Of a stretch of DNA of 49,439 nucleotides, positions 8,154 through 15,429 are shown piece after piece. The notes under the pieces were generated by a model that worked only from the letters and a program-made list of their open reading frames with translations, did no database searches and was not told where the DNA came from. Origin of the DNA: Pseudodesulfovibrio pelocollis (lineage in GTDB: Bacteria > Desulfobacterota > Desulfovibrionia > Desulfovibrionales > Desulfovibrionaceae); NCBI RefSeq assembly GCF_030282845.1, contig NZ_JASTWE010000029.1:1-49439 (forward strand), written 5' to 3'. Within the stretch, counting starts at the first letter, position 1. The number at the start of each line of letters is the position of its first letter. The translations under genes were made by a program, and so were the position numbers.

Positions 8154-8178
8154 AAAAAAGCCCTCATTTTGAGGGCTT
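8154..8178 (-). terminator. Rho-independent terminator of tRNA-Ser(UGA)
   Basis: On the minus strand AAGCCCTC-AAAAT-GAGGGCTT is followed by a T run: an 8-bp stem with a 5-base loop, 35 bases after the tRNA 3' end. Confidence 0.9.
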
Positions 8179-8212
8179 AAGACACTTCTTGGCATGAAGC
8201 GATTTTTTAGAA

Positions 8213-8304
8213 TGGCGGAGAGGGAGGGATTCGAACCCCCGGACGGGTTGCCCCGCCTCTGGTTTTCAAGACCAGCGCATTAAACCGAGCTCTGCCACCT
8301 CTCC
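8213..8304 (-). tRNA. tRNA-Ser(UGA)
   Basis: Class II tRNA of 92 bases including an encoded CCA (8213-8215). The acceptor arms GGAGAGG and CCTCTCC pair. The anticodon stem CTGGT/ACCAG carries a loop CTTGAAA with anticodon TGA. A long variable arm and a GGTTCGAATCC T-arm are present. It reads UCN serine codons. Confidence 0.97.
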
Positions 8305-8348
8305 GTGGGGGCCGACATCCAGCGCGGGGAGCCGGAAACAGGCAACTG

Positions 8349-8377
8349 GTTGTAGGAACCGGGCCCGGGAATGTCAA
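8349..8377 (-). promoter_or_regulatory. Sigma-70 promoter of tRNA-Ser(UGA)
   Basis: TTGACA-N17-TACAAC on the minus strand, with a perfect -35 and four of six bases in the -10 (8354-8349). It ends 45 bases upstream of the tRNA 5' end. Confidence 0.7.
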
Positions 8378-8423
8378 GCCGGTGAATCAAAATCGATAAG
8401 ACCGGGCAGGGACACAATGGCAT

Positions 8424-8452
8424 TTGACATGGAACCCGGCATCCCGTATGGG
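8424..8452 (+). promoter_or_regulatory. Sigma-70 promoter of fur
   Basis: TTGACA (8424-8429), a 17-base spacer and TATGGG (8447-8452). The -35 is perfect and the -10 weak, as expected of a regulated promoter. The start would lie near 8459, inside the possible Fur box. Confidence 0.5.
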
Positions 8453-8457
8453 GAAGA

Positions 8458-8472
8458 TGAAAATGATATTCA
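8458..8472 (+). promoter_or_regulatory. Possible Fur box (autoregulation)
   Basis: TGAAAAT-G-ATATTCA is a near-palindromic 7-1-7 element that differs at three positions from the Fur consensus TGATAAT-N-ATTATCA. It overlaps the predicted transcription start of the adjacent fur-family gene, so feedback repression is plausible. Confidence 0.5.
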
Positions 8473-8493
8473 AACAAAACGACCGGATATAGT

Positions 8494-8931
8494 ATGAAAT
8501 CTCCGCAAGAAGTGTTCGCCGACTTTCTGGCCGACAGGAATCTGAAGACAACGCCCCAGCGTCGTCTGATCCTGGATACCCTGCTCAAGCAAAACGACCA
8601 CCTCTCGCCGGAGGAACTTTACGCCAAGGTCAAAAAGCGCGACAAGTCCATCGGGCAGGCCACGGTCTACCGCACGCTGAAGCTGCTCAACGAATCCGGG
8701 CTCATCGAGCCGCTGGATTTCGCCGACGGCGTGACCCGCTACGAGCCGAGCTACGGCGAGGAACACCACGACCACCTCATCTGCGAGCGGTGCGGCAAGA
8801 ACATCGAGATTCTCGACACGGTCATCGAACGCCGTCAGGAGGAACTCGCCGCCGAGCACGGCTTCACCCTGCTGCGGCACAAGATGTATCTCTACGGCAT
8901 GTGCGGGGAGTGCCGAAAAAAGAAACAATAG
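8494..8931 (+). CDS. Fur-family metal-dependent transcriptional regulator
   Basis: A 145-aa Fur/PerR-type repressor. The winged helix includes LKTTPQRRLILDTLL and the recognition helix GQATVYRTLKLL. The dimerisation domain has the HHDH metal site (residues 91-94), and the structural zinc cysteines form two pairs, Cys97/Cys100 and Cys137/Cys140. Whether it senses iron (Fur), peroxide (PerR) or zinc cannot be decided from sequence alone; the upstream box resembles a Fur site. The ATG at 8494 lacks a strong ribosome site but gives the normal N-terminus. It converges with the PilZ gene with only 14 bases between stops. Confidence 0.92.
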   Translation: MKSPQEVFADFLADRNLKTTPQRRLILDTLLKQNDHLSPEELYAKVKKRDKSIGQATVYRTLKLLNESGLIEPLDFADGVTRYEPSYGEEHHDHLICERCGKNIEILDTVIERRQEELAAEHGFTLLRHKMYLYGMCGECRKKKQ

Positions 8932-8945
8932 ACCGAAAGCCCGCC

Positions 8946-9932
8946 CTACTGGACCTTCTCCAGAAATTCCGCCAGGGAGGATATCTCCCCCTGCACGGGC
9001 TTCCACAGGAAGCCGCCGCCCCCCTGCTCGCCCTCGGCCGTGAACTGTATGCCCATGCCGAGGGCTCCTCCACCGCCCTTGAAGCGGCTGCGTATCGTCC
9101 CTATCACCGTGAAATAGGTGAACTTCCTTGACTGCGGATTCCACACGCTCACCCGCAGGACCAGCTGATTGCCCACCGCGACGGGCGGTATCTGCCCCTT
9201 GGGATTGATGATTAGCAGACGGATGCCGCCGGCCGAGATATTCTCTACACTCAAGCGCATCTTGTCGCCGTAGTGCGCGGGATTGTTAATTGTCTGCAAG
9301 TCCGGCTTGACCAGCCAGAAGGATTTCCGCTTGCGAGCATCCCAAGCCTTGACGCGCACCGCACCCTCCATGGCGACCTTCTTGCGGTCGTGCCTGCGCC
9401 GGATGATGAAGCGGTAGCGGATGGGCGTGAGCAACATCAGCTCCTTGATCACCGAGCCGCGCTTTTTCACATTGCCGATCAGGGTGATGAAGGAATTGAT
9501 CTTGCGGCCCGAGTAGGCAAAGGGCTTGACGAAACAGACCACGTGCATGTTCTTGAGCTTCAGGGTCGTGGGTTTGACGTTGACCAGCTCAAGCTGCATC
9601 CTGCCGCCCACCACGGCCGAGATGCGCGCGTTGCACAGGAATTTGCCCACCACGCCGCCCGAGTAGAGGTAGATGTCGAGCATGACGCCCTTGGACACGA
9701 GGTAGTTCTCGACGATGGTCTGACTGCGACCGGCCAGCAGGCGCGAAAAGAAGCGCAGAAAGGCGAAACCCAGGGTGTGGCGGTAGTACCAGAGGGCCAT
9801 GACCAGCACCACTGGCGCGACAAAGGCCAGGATGGTCGCAAAGACCTCTATCAGGTCCAGCCGCGACGAGCCGCTGCCAAAGGTGCGCTGCACGTCGCGC
9901 AGGTAGTCCAGTTGCACATGGAAATCGAGCAT
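8946..9932 (-). CDS. PilZ-domain membrane protein (cyclic di-GMP effector)
   Basis: A 328-aa protein with one clear membrane helix (residues 30-50) followed by a soluble part. Residues 178-310 form a PilZ domain with both cyclic-di-GMP signatures: R179xxxR183 in RRRHDR and N231xS233xxG236 in NISAGGI. Residues 75-165 look like a YcgR-type N-terminal beta domain. It is probably a membrane-anchored c-di-GMP receptor that acts on motility or surface polysaccharide. A Gly-rich linker (GGGGALGMGI) is part of the PilZ C-terminal strand region. It stands alone between fur and thiM. The target is unknown. Confidence 0.85.
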   Translation of the reverse strand: MLDFHVQLDYLRDVQRTFGSGSSRLDLIEVFATILAFVAPVVLVMALWYYRHTLGFAFLRFFSRLLAGRSQTIVENYLVSKGVMLDIYLYSGGVVGKFLCNARISAVVGGRMQLELVNVKPTTLKLKNMHVVCFVKPFAYSGRKINSFITLIGNVKKRGSVIKELMLLTPIRYRFIIRRRHDRKKVAMEGAVRVKAWDARKRKSFWLVKPDLQTINNPAHYGDKMRLSVENISAGGIRLLIINPKGQIPPVAVGNQLVLRVSVWNPQSRKFTYFTVIGTIRSRFKGGGGALGMGIQFTAEGEQGGGGFLWKPVQGEISSLAEFLEKVQ

Positions 9933-10073
9933 TGTCCCGCCGTGAACCGTTCAGTGACCCGGTGACACTTGCCGCCGGTCAGAGCCTTGCAATTTCGATA
10001 CCTTCCGAGAGCCGGGAGCTTTCCTTCATCCCTATACGTCCCCCACGGCCCGATGGCAAGGCGCGGTCCGGGC

Positions 10074-10877
10074 TCACGATCCTTCGACCCGGAAGAGCCG
10101 CCCGGCATCGGCGGCGTCGAGGGCATGGAGGGCGTCGAGGAAATGCAGCTGCATGGTGCCCGGCCCTGTGGCCCTGGCACCGGCCAACGCTCCGGCCATG
10201 GCCATGCAGGCCATGCCGTGGACAGTGGCCTCGAAGGGGTCCGGGTTGACGGCCGCAAAGGCGGCGCACAGGGCCGTGGCCGTGCAGCCCAGCCCGGTGA
10301 CGCGCGGCATGAGGGCATGGCCCCCGAAAACCCGGCACACACGGTGGCCGTCCGTGACCACGTCCGATTCGCCGCTGACGCAGACCACGCAGCCCCGCGC
10401 CCGGGCCAGTATCCGGGCACTGTCCAGCGCCGCGTCCGTGGAGCGGGTGGAGTCCACGCCCTTGGCCCCGCCCGACTCCCCGGCCAGGGTCAGCACCTCT
10501 GAGCCGTTGCCCCTTATGATCGTTGGCCGGTGCGCGTCGAGCAGGGAGAGGGAAGTGGCCGTGCGCAGGCCGGACGCGCCCGCGCCCACCGGATCGAAGA
10601 CCACCGGGATGGGCCTGGCCGCAGCAGCCGCCCAGGCGGCGCGCATGGCGCGGATGTCGGGCTGGTTGAGGGTGCCGATGTTGACCACCAGGGCATGGCT
10701 GATGGCCACCAGATCAACGGCCTCCTCCTCGGCGTGGGACATCAGCGGCGAACCACCCAAGGCCAGCAGGGCGTTGGCCGTGGGGTTGGCCACCACCACG
10801 TTGGTGATGTTCAGCACCAGCGGGCCTGTCTCACGTATCAATTTGAGATCATGAAGAAAAGAATCAACATTCGCCAT
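10074..10877 (-). CDS. thiM: Hydroxyethylthiazole kinase
   Basis: Phosphorylates 4-methyl-5-(2-hydroxyethyl)thiazole, a salvage step in thiamine synthesis. At 267 aa it has the family length. Visible motifs are the opening LVLNITNVVVANPTANALLALG, here followed by SPLMSHAEEE, then PVVFDPVGAGAS in the middle and the ribokinase-like GLGCTATALCAAF with the catalytic Cys/anion-hole region. Ribosome site GGAGGA precedes the ATG at 10877. No thiE or thiD neighbours and no TPP riboswitch signature are seen upstream, so it may be a stand-alone salvage gene. Confidence 0.95.
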   Translation of the reverse strand: MANVDSFLHDLKLIRETGPLVLNITNVVVANPTANALLALGGSPLMSHAEEEAVDLVAISHALVVNIGTLNQPDIRAMRAAWAAAAARPIPVVFDPVGAGASGLRTATSLSLLDAHRPTIIRGNGSEVLTLAGESGGAKGVDSTRSTDAALDSARILARARGCVVCVSGESDVVTDGHRVCRVFGGHALMPRVTGLGCTATALCAAFAAVNPDPFEATVHGMACMAMAGALAGARATGPGTMQLHFLDALHALDAADAGRLFRVEGS

Positions 10878-10944
10878 CGCGTCCTCCAGGTTGCCGCCGC
10901 CCAGGCGGCATGATCAGGCTACACCGCACCTTGAAAAAGCACAA

Positions 10945-10976
10945 CGCCCCGGGCGCGAATGAACGCGCCCGGGGCG
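10945..10976 (-). terminator. Rho-independent terminator of the helicase gene
   Basis: Perfect 13-bp stem CGCCCCGGGCGCG/CGCGCCCGGGGCG with a 6-base loop, starting 21 bases after the helicase stop on the minus strand and followed by TTGTGCTTTTT. It also insulates thiM. Confidence 0.9.
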
Positions 10977-10997
10977 GGGATTGGTGTGAATGAACGC

Positions 10998-12245
10998 CTA
11001 GCGGGAGGCGCGCTGTCCGCCCCGGCGGCCCCGCTGCGCGCGGCGGCCCTGGCTCTCTGCCGGGACAGCCCCGCCCCGGGGGCGGCCCTGGCTCACGCCG
11101 GGCTTGGCCGTGAAAGGCTGGTCGTAGTCGAAACCGTCCATGGTGCGCACTTCCACACGACGGCCGAGCACCCGCTCGATGTCGCGCACCACGAGGTGGT
11201 CTTCGCGGGTGATCAGGCTCAGGGCCTCGCCCGTGCGCCCTGCCCGGCCGGTGCGGCCGATGCGGTGGGTATAGGTCTCGGCCGTGTCCGGCGCATCGAA
11301 ATTGATGACATGGGAGATGCGCTCGCAGTCAATGCCCCGGGCCGCGATGTCGGTGGCGACCATGATGTCGAAATCCCCGCAGCGGAAGCCGTCGAGGGCG
11401 CGCTGGCGCTGATTCTGGCTCATGTTGCCCTGGAGAAAGGTGGTGTTCAGCCCGCTCAGGCCAAGCCGCTTGGCCAGGTTTTTGGCCTTGTGCTTGGTGC
11501 GGGTGAAGATGAGCACGCTTTCACGGTTGAGAGAGCCGATGAGGGCCTCGAGCAAATTCGCCTTGAGGTGGTCGGACACCGGGTAAAAGGCCTGGGACAC
11601 GCTCTTGACCGGCTCGGTGTTGGACACCTGGACCCGGGCCGGGTCCACCAGGATGGTATCGGCCAGCTTGCGGATGTCGGCGGGCATGGTAGCCGAGAAG
11701 AGCAGGTTCTGCCGCTTGGCGGGCAGCCGCTCCATGATCCTTTTGAGATCGGGCATGAAGCCCATGTCGAGCATGCGGTCCGCCTCGTCCAGGACCAGGG
11801 TGTCCACATGGTCGAGCCGGATGTCGCCCTGGCGCAGCAGGGCCAGGAGTCGGCCCGGGCAGGCCACCACCACGGTGGACCGGCGGGCGGCGTTGATCTG
11901 CGGGTTGAAACCCACGCCGCCGAAGACGCAGGCGCTGCGGATGCCGGTCTGCCGACCGAGGACATCAAAGGTCTCCTGGATCTGGAGGGCCAGCTCGCGG
12001 GTGGGGGCGAGCACCAGGGTGCGCACCGGACCCTGGCCGCGGGCGTCCGAGTCGAGGAGGCGCTGGAGAATGGGCAGGGCAAAGGCAGCGGTCTTGCCGG
12101 TGCCGGTCTGGGCTAGGCCCATGACATCGCGCCCCTTGAGCACTTCGGGGATGGCAACGGTCTGGATGGGGGTGGGGACGGTAAAGCCACAGGACTTGAT
12201 GCCAGCGTTGATACGCTGGTCAAAAGAGAAACAATCAAAGGTCAC
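10998..12245 (-). CDS. rhlE: DEAD-box ATP-dependent RNA helicase, RhlE type
   Basis: RNA-unwinding ATPase for ribosome assembly or RNA turnover. Motifs in order are the Q motif (GFTVPTPIQ), I AQTGTGKTA, Ia PTRELA, Ib CPGR (usually TPGR), II DEAD (VLDEADRML), III SAT, V ARGID and VI HRIGRTGRAG. The tail is short, basic and Arg/Gly-rich. I place the start at GTG 12245 because AGGA sits six bases before it and the resulting VTFDCFSF matches the RhlE N-terminus; the longer open frame upstream reads as leader. Length 415 aa. The Cys in motif Ib is a minor oddity. A promoter about 160 bases upstream implies a long leader. Confidence 0.92.
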   Translation of the reverse strand: MTFDCFSFDQRINAGIKSCGFTVPTPIQTVAIPEVLKGRDVMGLAQTGTGKTAAFALPILQRLLDSDARGQGPVRTLVLAPTRELALQIQETFDVLGRQTGIRSACVFGGVGFNPQINAARRSTVVVACPGRLLALLRQGDIRLDHVDTLVLDEADRMLDMGFMPDLKRIMERLPAKRQNLLFSATMPADIRKLADTILVDPARVQVSNTEPVKSVSQAFYPVSDHLKANLLEALIGSLNRESVLIFTRTKHKAKNLAKRLGLSGLNTTFLQGNMSQNQRQRALDGFRCGDFDIMVATDIAARGIDCERISHVINFDAPDTAETYTHRIGRTGRAGRTGEALSLITREDHLVVRDIERVLGRRVEVRTMDGFDYDQPFTAKPGVSQGRPRGGAVPAESQGRRAQRGRRGGQRASR

Positions 12246-12562
12246 AAAATATCCTAGGGTGAAAAGAGGAAATCTACGACTGCGCGTGACGGCTGTCGCA
12301 TTCCGGCTGCGCCGGATGTCATTGCAGGTCTCTGGGACGAGGTGGATCATATGCCCGATGGGGCAGGGAGGATTTTCGTGCGTCCAGTCACGCTGAGTAG
12401 GGCCTTATATACGCATCCCTGCGCGATTGTAAAGGGGTAAGGCGACATGTGCCCCGCCCGCCCCGCCCACCGGCTGGAAATCATTTGCCGCAGCGTCCGC
12501 TTGCATCCAGCGGCGCGGCCATGCTACCACACCAGTCACTGGAGTGCGCAGGAGGTGTTGCC
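12246..12562. other. Helicase leader and divergent promoter region
   Basis: It holds the long untranslated leader of the minus-strand helicase (about 12246-12400), including a small TCCGG-CGCAG-CCGGA hairpin near 12310-12325, and the helicase promoter at 12406-12433. The rest must promote the TauE-type transporter on the plus strand. No gene is seen. Confidence 0.5.
12406..12433 (-). promoter_or_regulatory. Sigma-70 promoter of the RNA helicase
   Basis: TTTACA (12433-12428), a 16-base spacer and TATATA (12411-12406); a TATAAG hexamer two bases on gives an 18-base alternative. The start would be near 12399, leaving a leader of about 155 bases. Confidence 0.6.
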
Positions 12563-13504
12563 ATGTATTTCCCGGTCGCAGGCATCGAGGTTTCGCCGTG
12601 GGTTCCGCCGCTGGTGGCCATGGCGGTATCCTTCTTCACCTCCATGGGCGGCGTGTCGGGCGCGTTCCTGCTGCTGCCGTTCCAGATGTCCTTTCTCGGC
12701 TATGCCTCGCCTTCGGTCAGCGCCACCAACCATCTCTTCAACATCGTGGCCATCCCGAGCGGCGTGCTGCGCTATCTGCGCGAGGGGCGCATGGTCTGGC
12801 CCCTGACATGGATCGTCATCGCAGGCACCCTGCCCGGGGTGCTCATCGGCGCGGTCGTCCGCGTCACCTGGCTACCGGACGCCAGCAATTTCAAACTGTT
12901 CGCCGGGGCGGTGCTGCTCTATATCGGCATCAAGATGGTCCGCGACCTGACGGGCCGGTCCAACGGATCGGCCAAGGCCGCGTCCGAGCACCGATTCCAG
13001 GAACTGGTCAGAAAGCACCGCAGCAAGGCCGGTTCCGGCGAGCCGCTGCCCGTGGTGAGGACCATCGCCTTCAACCTGCGGCGCACCTGCTACGAATTCT
13101 ACGGCGAGCGCCACGATGTGTCCACGCCGGGCATCTTTGCCCTGAGCTTTTTCGTGGGCATCGTGGGCGGCACCTACGGGATCGGCGGCGGGTCCATCGT
13201 GGCCCCGTTCTTCGTCACGGTCTTCGGCCTGCCTATCTACACCGTGGCCGGGGCCGCACTCATGGGCACCTTTGTCACCTCGGTGGCGGGCGTGGCTTTC
13301 TACCAGTTCCTGGCCCCGTTCCACCCGGACATGGCCGTTGGCCCGGACTGGCTGCTGGGCATCCTCTTCGGCCTGGGCGGCATGGTCGGCATGTATCTGG
13401 GCGCGCGCTGCCAAAAGCACGTCCCGGCCCAGGTCATCAAGTGGATGCTCGCCGTCGTGGTCCTTGGCACGGCCCTCAAATATGGATATGGGGCGCTGTT
13501 TTAA
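12563..13504 (+). CDS. TauE/SafE-family sulfite or anion exporter
   Basis: A 313-aa multi-pass inner-membrane protein. About eight hydrophobic segments form two homologous halves, each with a glycine-rich signature: TSMGGVSGAFLLLPFQ near residue 30 and GGTYGIGGGSIVAPFF near 210. A soluble loop of about 60 residues (130-190) separates the halves. Family members export sulfite, sulfoacetate or related anions, or take up taurine products; the substrate here is not determined. The frame is open upstream, but GGAGGT lies seven bases before the ATG at 12563. selO follows after 38 bases. Confidence 0.9.
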   Translation: MYFPVAGIEVSPWVPPLVAMAVSFFTSMGGVSGAFLLLPFQMSFLGYASPSVSATNHLFNIVAIPSGVLRYLREGRMVWPLTWIVIAGTLPGVLIGAVVRVTWLPDASNFKLFAGAVLLYIGIKMVRDLTGRSNGSAKAASEHRFQELVRKHRSKAGSGEPLPVVRTIAFNLRRTCYEFYGERHDVSTPGIFALSFFVGIVGGTYGIGGGSIVAPFFVTVFGLPIYTVAGAALMGTFVTSVAGVAFYQFLAPFHPDMAVGPDWLLGILFGLGGMVGMYLGARCQKHVPAQVIKWMLAVVVLGTALKYGYGALF

Positions 13505-13542
13505 CCCCAGCTCCCCTTTCTTAATCAAGACAAGGAATACAA

Positions 13543-15030
13543 GTGGCTATTACTGACACCATCAGTGTGGCGAGTTCCGATATGGGCTGGAACTTCGATA
13601 ACAGCTATGCCCGGTTACCCAATTCATTATATACCCTAATCGACCCGGTTCCGGTGCGCGAGCCACGCCTGGCCGTGCTCAACCGAGCGCTCTGCGAGTC
13701 TCTTGGCCTGGACGCCGGGGCGCTGGACTCTGACGCCGGGGCCGCCATCTTTTCCGGCAACATGCTCCCCGAGGGCGCCCAGCCCCTGGCCCAGGCTTAC
13801 GCCGGGCACCAGTTCGGGTCTTTCACCATGCTCGGCGACGGCCGGGCCATCCTGCTGGGCGAACAGATAACACCTCAGCGCGAGCGCTTTGACATCCAGC
13901 TCAAAGGATCGGGCCGGACCCCCTTCTCCCGCAGTGGCGACGGACGCGCGGCCCTCGGCCCGATGCTGCGGGAATACATCATCAGCGAGGCCATGCACGG
14001 GCTTGGCATTCCCACGACCCGCAGTCTTGCCGTTGTGGTTACCGGGGAGCCGGTGCAACGCGAGACCTCCCTGCAGGGGGCAATCCTGACCCGCGTTGCG
14101 GCCAGTCACATTCGGGTTGGCACCTTTGAATACCTCTCGACCCGGGGCGACCTTGAGGGCCTGCAGGCCCTTGCCGACCACGTCCTGGACCGGCACTTCC
14201 CTGCGCTCAAGGAGGATGCGAACCCGTATCTGGGGCTTTTCCATACTGTCATGCAACGGCAGGCCTCGCTGGTGGCCAAGTGGCTGCATGTTGGCTTCAT
14301 CCATGGGGTCATGAACACCGACAACATGTCGATTTGCGGTGACACCATCGATTATGGCCCGTGCGCCTTCATGGACGCCTATGATCCGGCAACGGTGTTC
14401 AGTTCCATCGACCAGGGCGGGCGCTACGCCTATGGCAACCAACCGCACATGGCCCAGTGGAACCTGGCGCGCTTTGGCGAAACGCTCCTGCCCCTGCTGC
14501 ACAAGGATACGCACAAGGCCGTCGAGCTGGTCCAGGAGGCCATCCAGACCTTCCCGGAGCTGTTCCGCAGGGCATGGCTCTCCGGGATGCAAGCCAAGCT
14601 CGGGCTGTTCACCCAGGAGCCTGACGACCTCTCCCTGGTCAAGGATCTGCTTACGGGCATGCAGGAAGGCCGGGCAGACTACACCAACACCCTGCGCGCG
14701 CTTGCGTCGGCAGCGATGCAGCGGGCTCCGGCGCTTCAGATCCCGGCCTTGACGGAATGGCTGAGCCGTTGGCAGGCGAGGCTGACACGACAGCCGCAAG
14801 ACCTGGACGCGGCCCGCAGCGTGATGCGCGCGCACAACCCTGCGCTCATCCCGCGCAACCACATCGTTGAAGAAGTCCTTGAGAAAGCCACAAGGCACGG
14901 GGATTACGCTCCACTGAAGCGGCTGCTGGCCGCTCTGTCCAGCCCCTACGAGGAGAGGCCGGAAGACGCCCCCTACCGCCAGCCTCCCGACCCGTCGGCA
15001 CAGCCCTACCAGACCTTCTGCGGCACCTGA
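13543..15030 (+). CDS. selO: Protein adenylyltransferase SelO (YdiU family)
   Basis: Pseudokinase-fold enzyme that transfers AMP to protein Ser/Thr/Tyr and is linked to redox stress. At 495 aa it is full length. Conserved blocks are QPLAQAYAGHQFGSF, LKGSGRTPFSRSGDGRAALG, NTDNMS with the catalytic Asp, DYGPCAFMDAY with the metal ligand, and DQGGRYAYGNQP. It ends in FCGT, the usual bacterial C-terminus with Cys where animal homologues have a CxxU. GTG 13543 has AAGGA upstream; ATG 13582 is an alternative nearer the typical family start. It is probably co-transcribed with the TauE-type gene. Confidence 0.93.
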   Translation: MAITDTISVASSDMGWNFDNSYARLPNSLYTLIDPVPVREPRLAVLNRALCESLGLDAGALDSDAGAAIFSGNMLPEGAQPLAQAYAGHQFGSFTMLGDGRAILLGEQITPQRERFDIQLKGSGRTPFSRSGDGRAALGPMLREYIISEAMHGLGIPTTRSLAVVVTGEPVQRETSLQGAILTRVAASHIRVGTFEYLSTRGDLEGLQALADHVLDRHFPALKEDANPYLGLFHTVMQRQASLVAKWLHVGFIHGVMNTDNMSICGDTIDYGPCAFMDAYDPATVFSSIDQGGRYAYGNQPHMAQWNLARFGETLLPLLHKDTHKAVELVQEAIQTFPELFRRAWLSGMQAKLGLFTQEPDDLSLVKDLLTGMQEGRADYTNTLRALASAAMQRAPALQIPALTEWLSRWQARLTRQPQDLDAARSVMRAHNPALIPRNHIVEEVLEKATRHGDYAPLKRLLAALSSPYEERPEDAPYRQPPDPSAQPYQTFCGT

Positions 15031-15215
15031 CATCCCTTTGCGGCGCGAATTCATGCGTTTTTCCGGCTGCCACCGGCCTGACTGACGGTGAGCCTTCCGG
15101 GTGGGACCGCAGGAGGGATGCCGCTGGCGTCCGGCCTCGCCCCAAGGCATCGCAGCGTGATTCTGCACAACTGTTAACACCTTGTTCCACACTTCCCGAT
15201 TCTCACCCACGCGAA

Positions 15216-15245
15216 AAGGGCTTGCGACATTCATCGCAAGCCCTT
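15216..15245 (-). terminator. Rho-independent terminator of tRNA-Ser(GCU)
   Basis: Perfect 12-bp stem AAGGGCTTGCGA/TCGCAAGCCCTT with a 6-base loop followed by TTCG on the minus strand, six bases after the tRNA 3' end. Confidence 0.88.
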
Positions 15246-15251
15246 GAAATC

Positions 15252-15345
15252 TGGCGGAGAAGGAGGGATTTGAACCCTCGATACGGCTCTACACCGTATA
15301 CACGCTTAGCAGGCGTGCGCCTTCAGCCAACTCGGCCACTTCTCC
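15252..15345 (-). tRNA. tRNA-Ser(GCU)
   Basis: Class II tRNA of 94 bases with encoded CCA. The acceptor arms GGAGAAG and CTTCTCC pair. The anticodon loop CTGCTAA gives anticodon GCT, reading AGC/AGU. A long variable arm (TATACGG/CCGTATC region) and GGTTCAAATCC T-arm are present. Confidence 0.97.
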
Positions 15346-15389
15346 TGGCTCGAATCCGGGCCGCAAGGCGGGCCGGGTCGAGGAAGAAC

Positions 15390-15419
15390 GCTCTACCCTT
15401 TTCCGTCGGTCCTTGTCAA
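15390..15419 (-). promoter_or_regulatory. Putative sigma-70 promoter of tRNA-Ser(GCU)
   Basis: Perfect -35 TTGACA (15419-15414), an 18-base spacer and TAGAGC (15395-15390), 45 bases upstream of the tRNA and just after the der stop. The -10 is weak. Confidence 0.45.
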
Positions 15420-15429
15420 CACGCCGGTC

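Noticed and set aside
10878-10944. TPP riboswitch upstream of thiM
   Set aside because: The leader is short and lacks the CUGAGA core and paired arms.
15013-15084. selO ends Phe-Cys-Gly-Thr-TGA, a CxxU-like context, and animal SelO contains selenocysteine
   Set aside because: FCGT is the usual bacterial C-terminus. The read-through (HPFAARIHAF...) resembles nothing, and no convincing SECIS hairpin follows.
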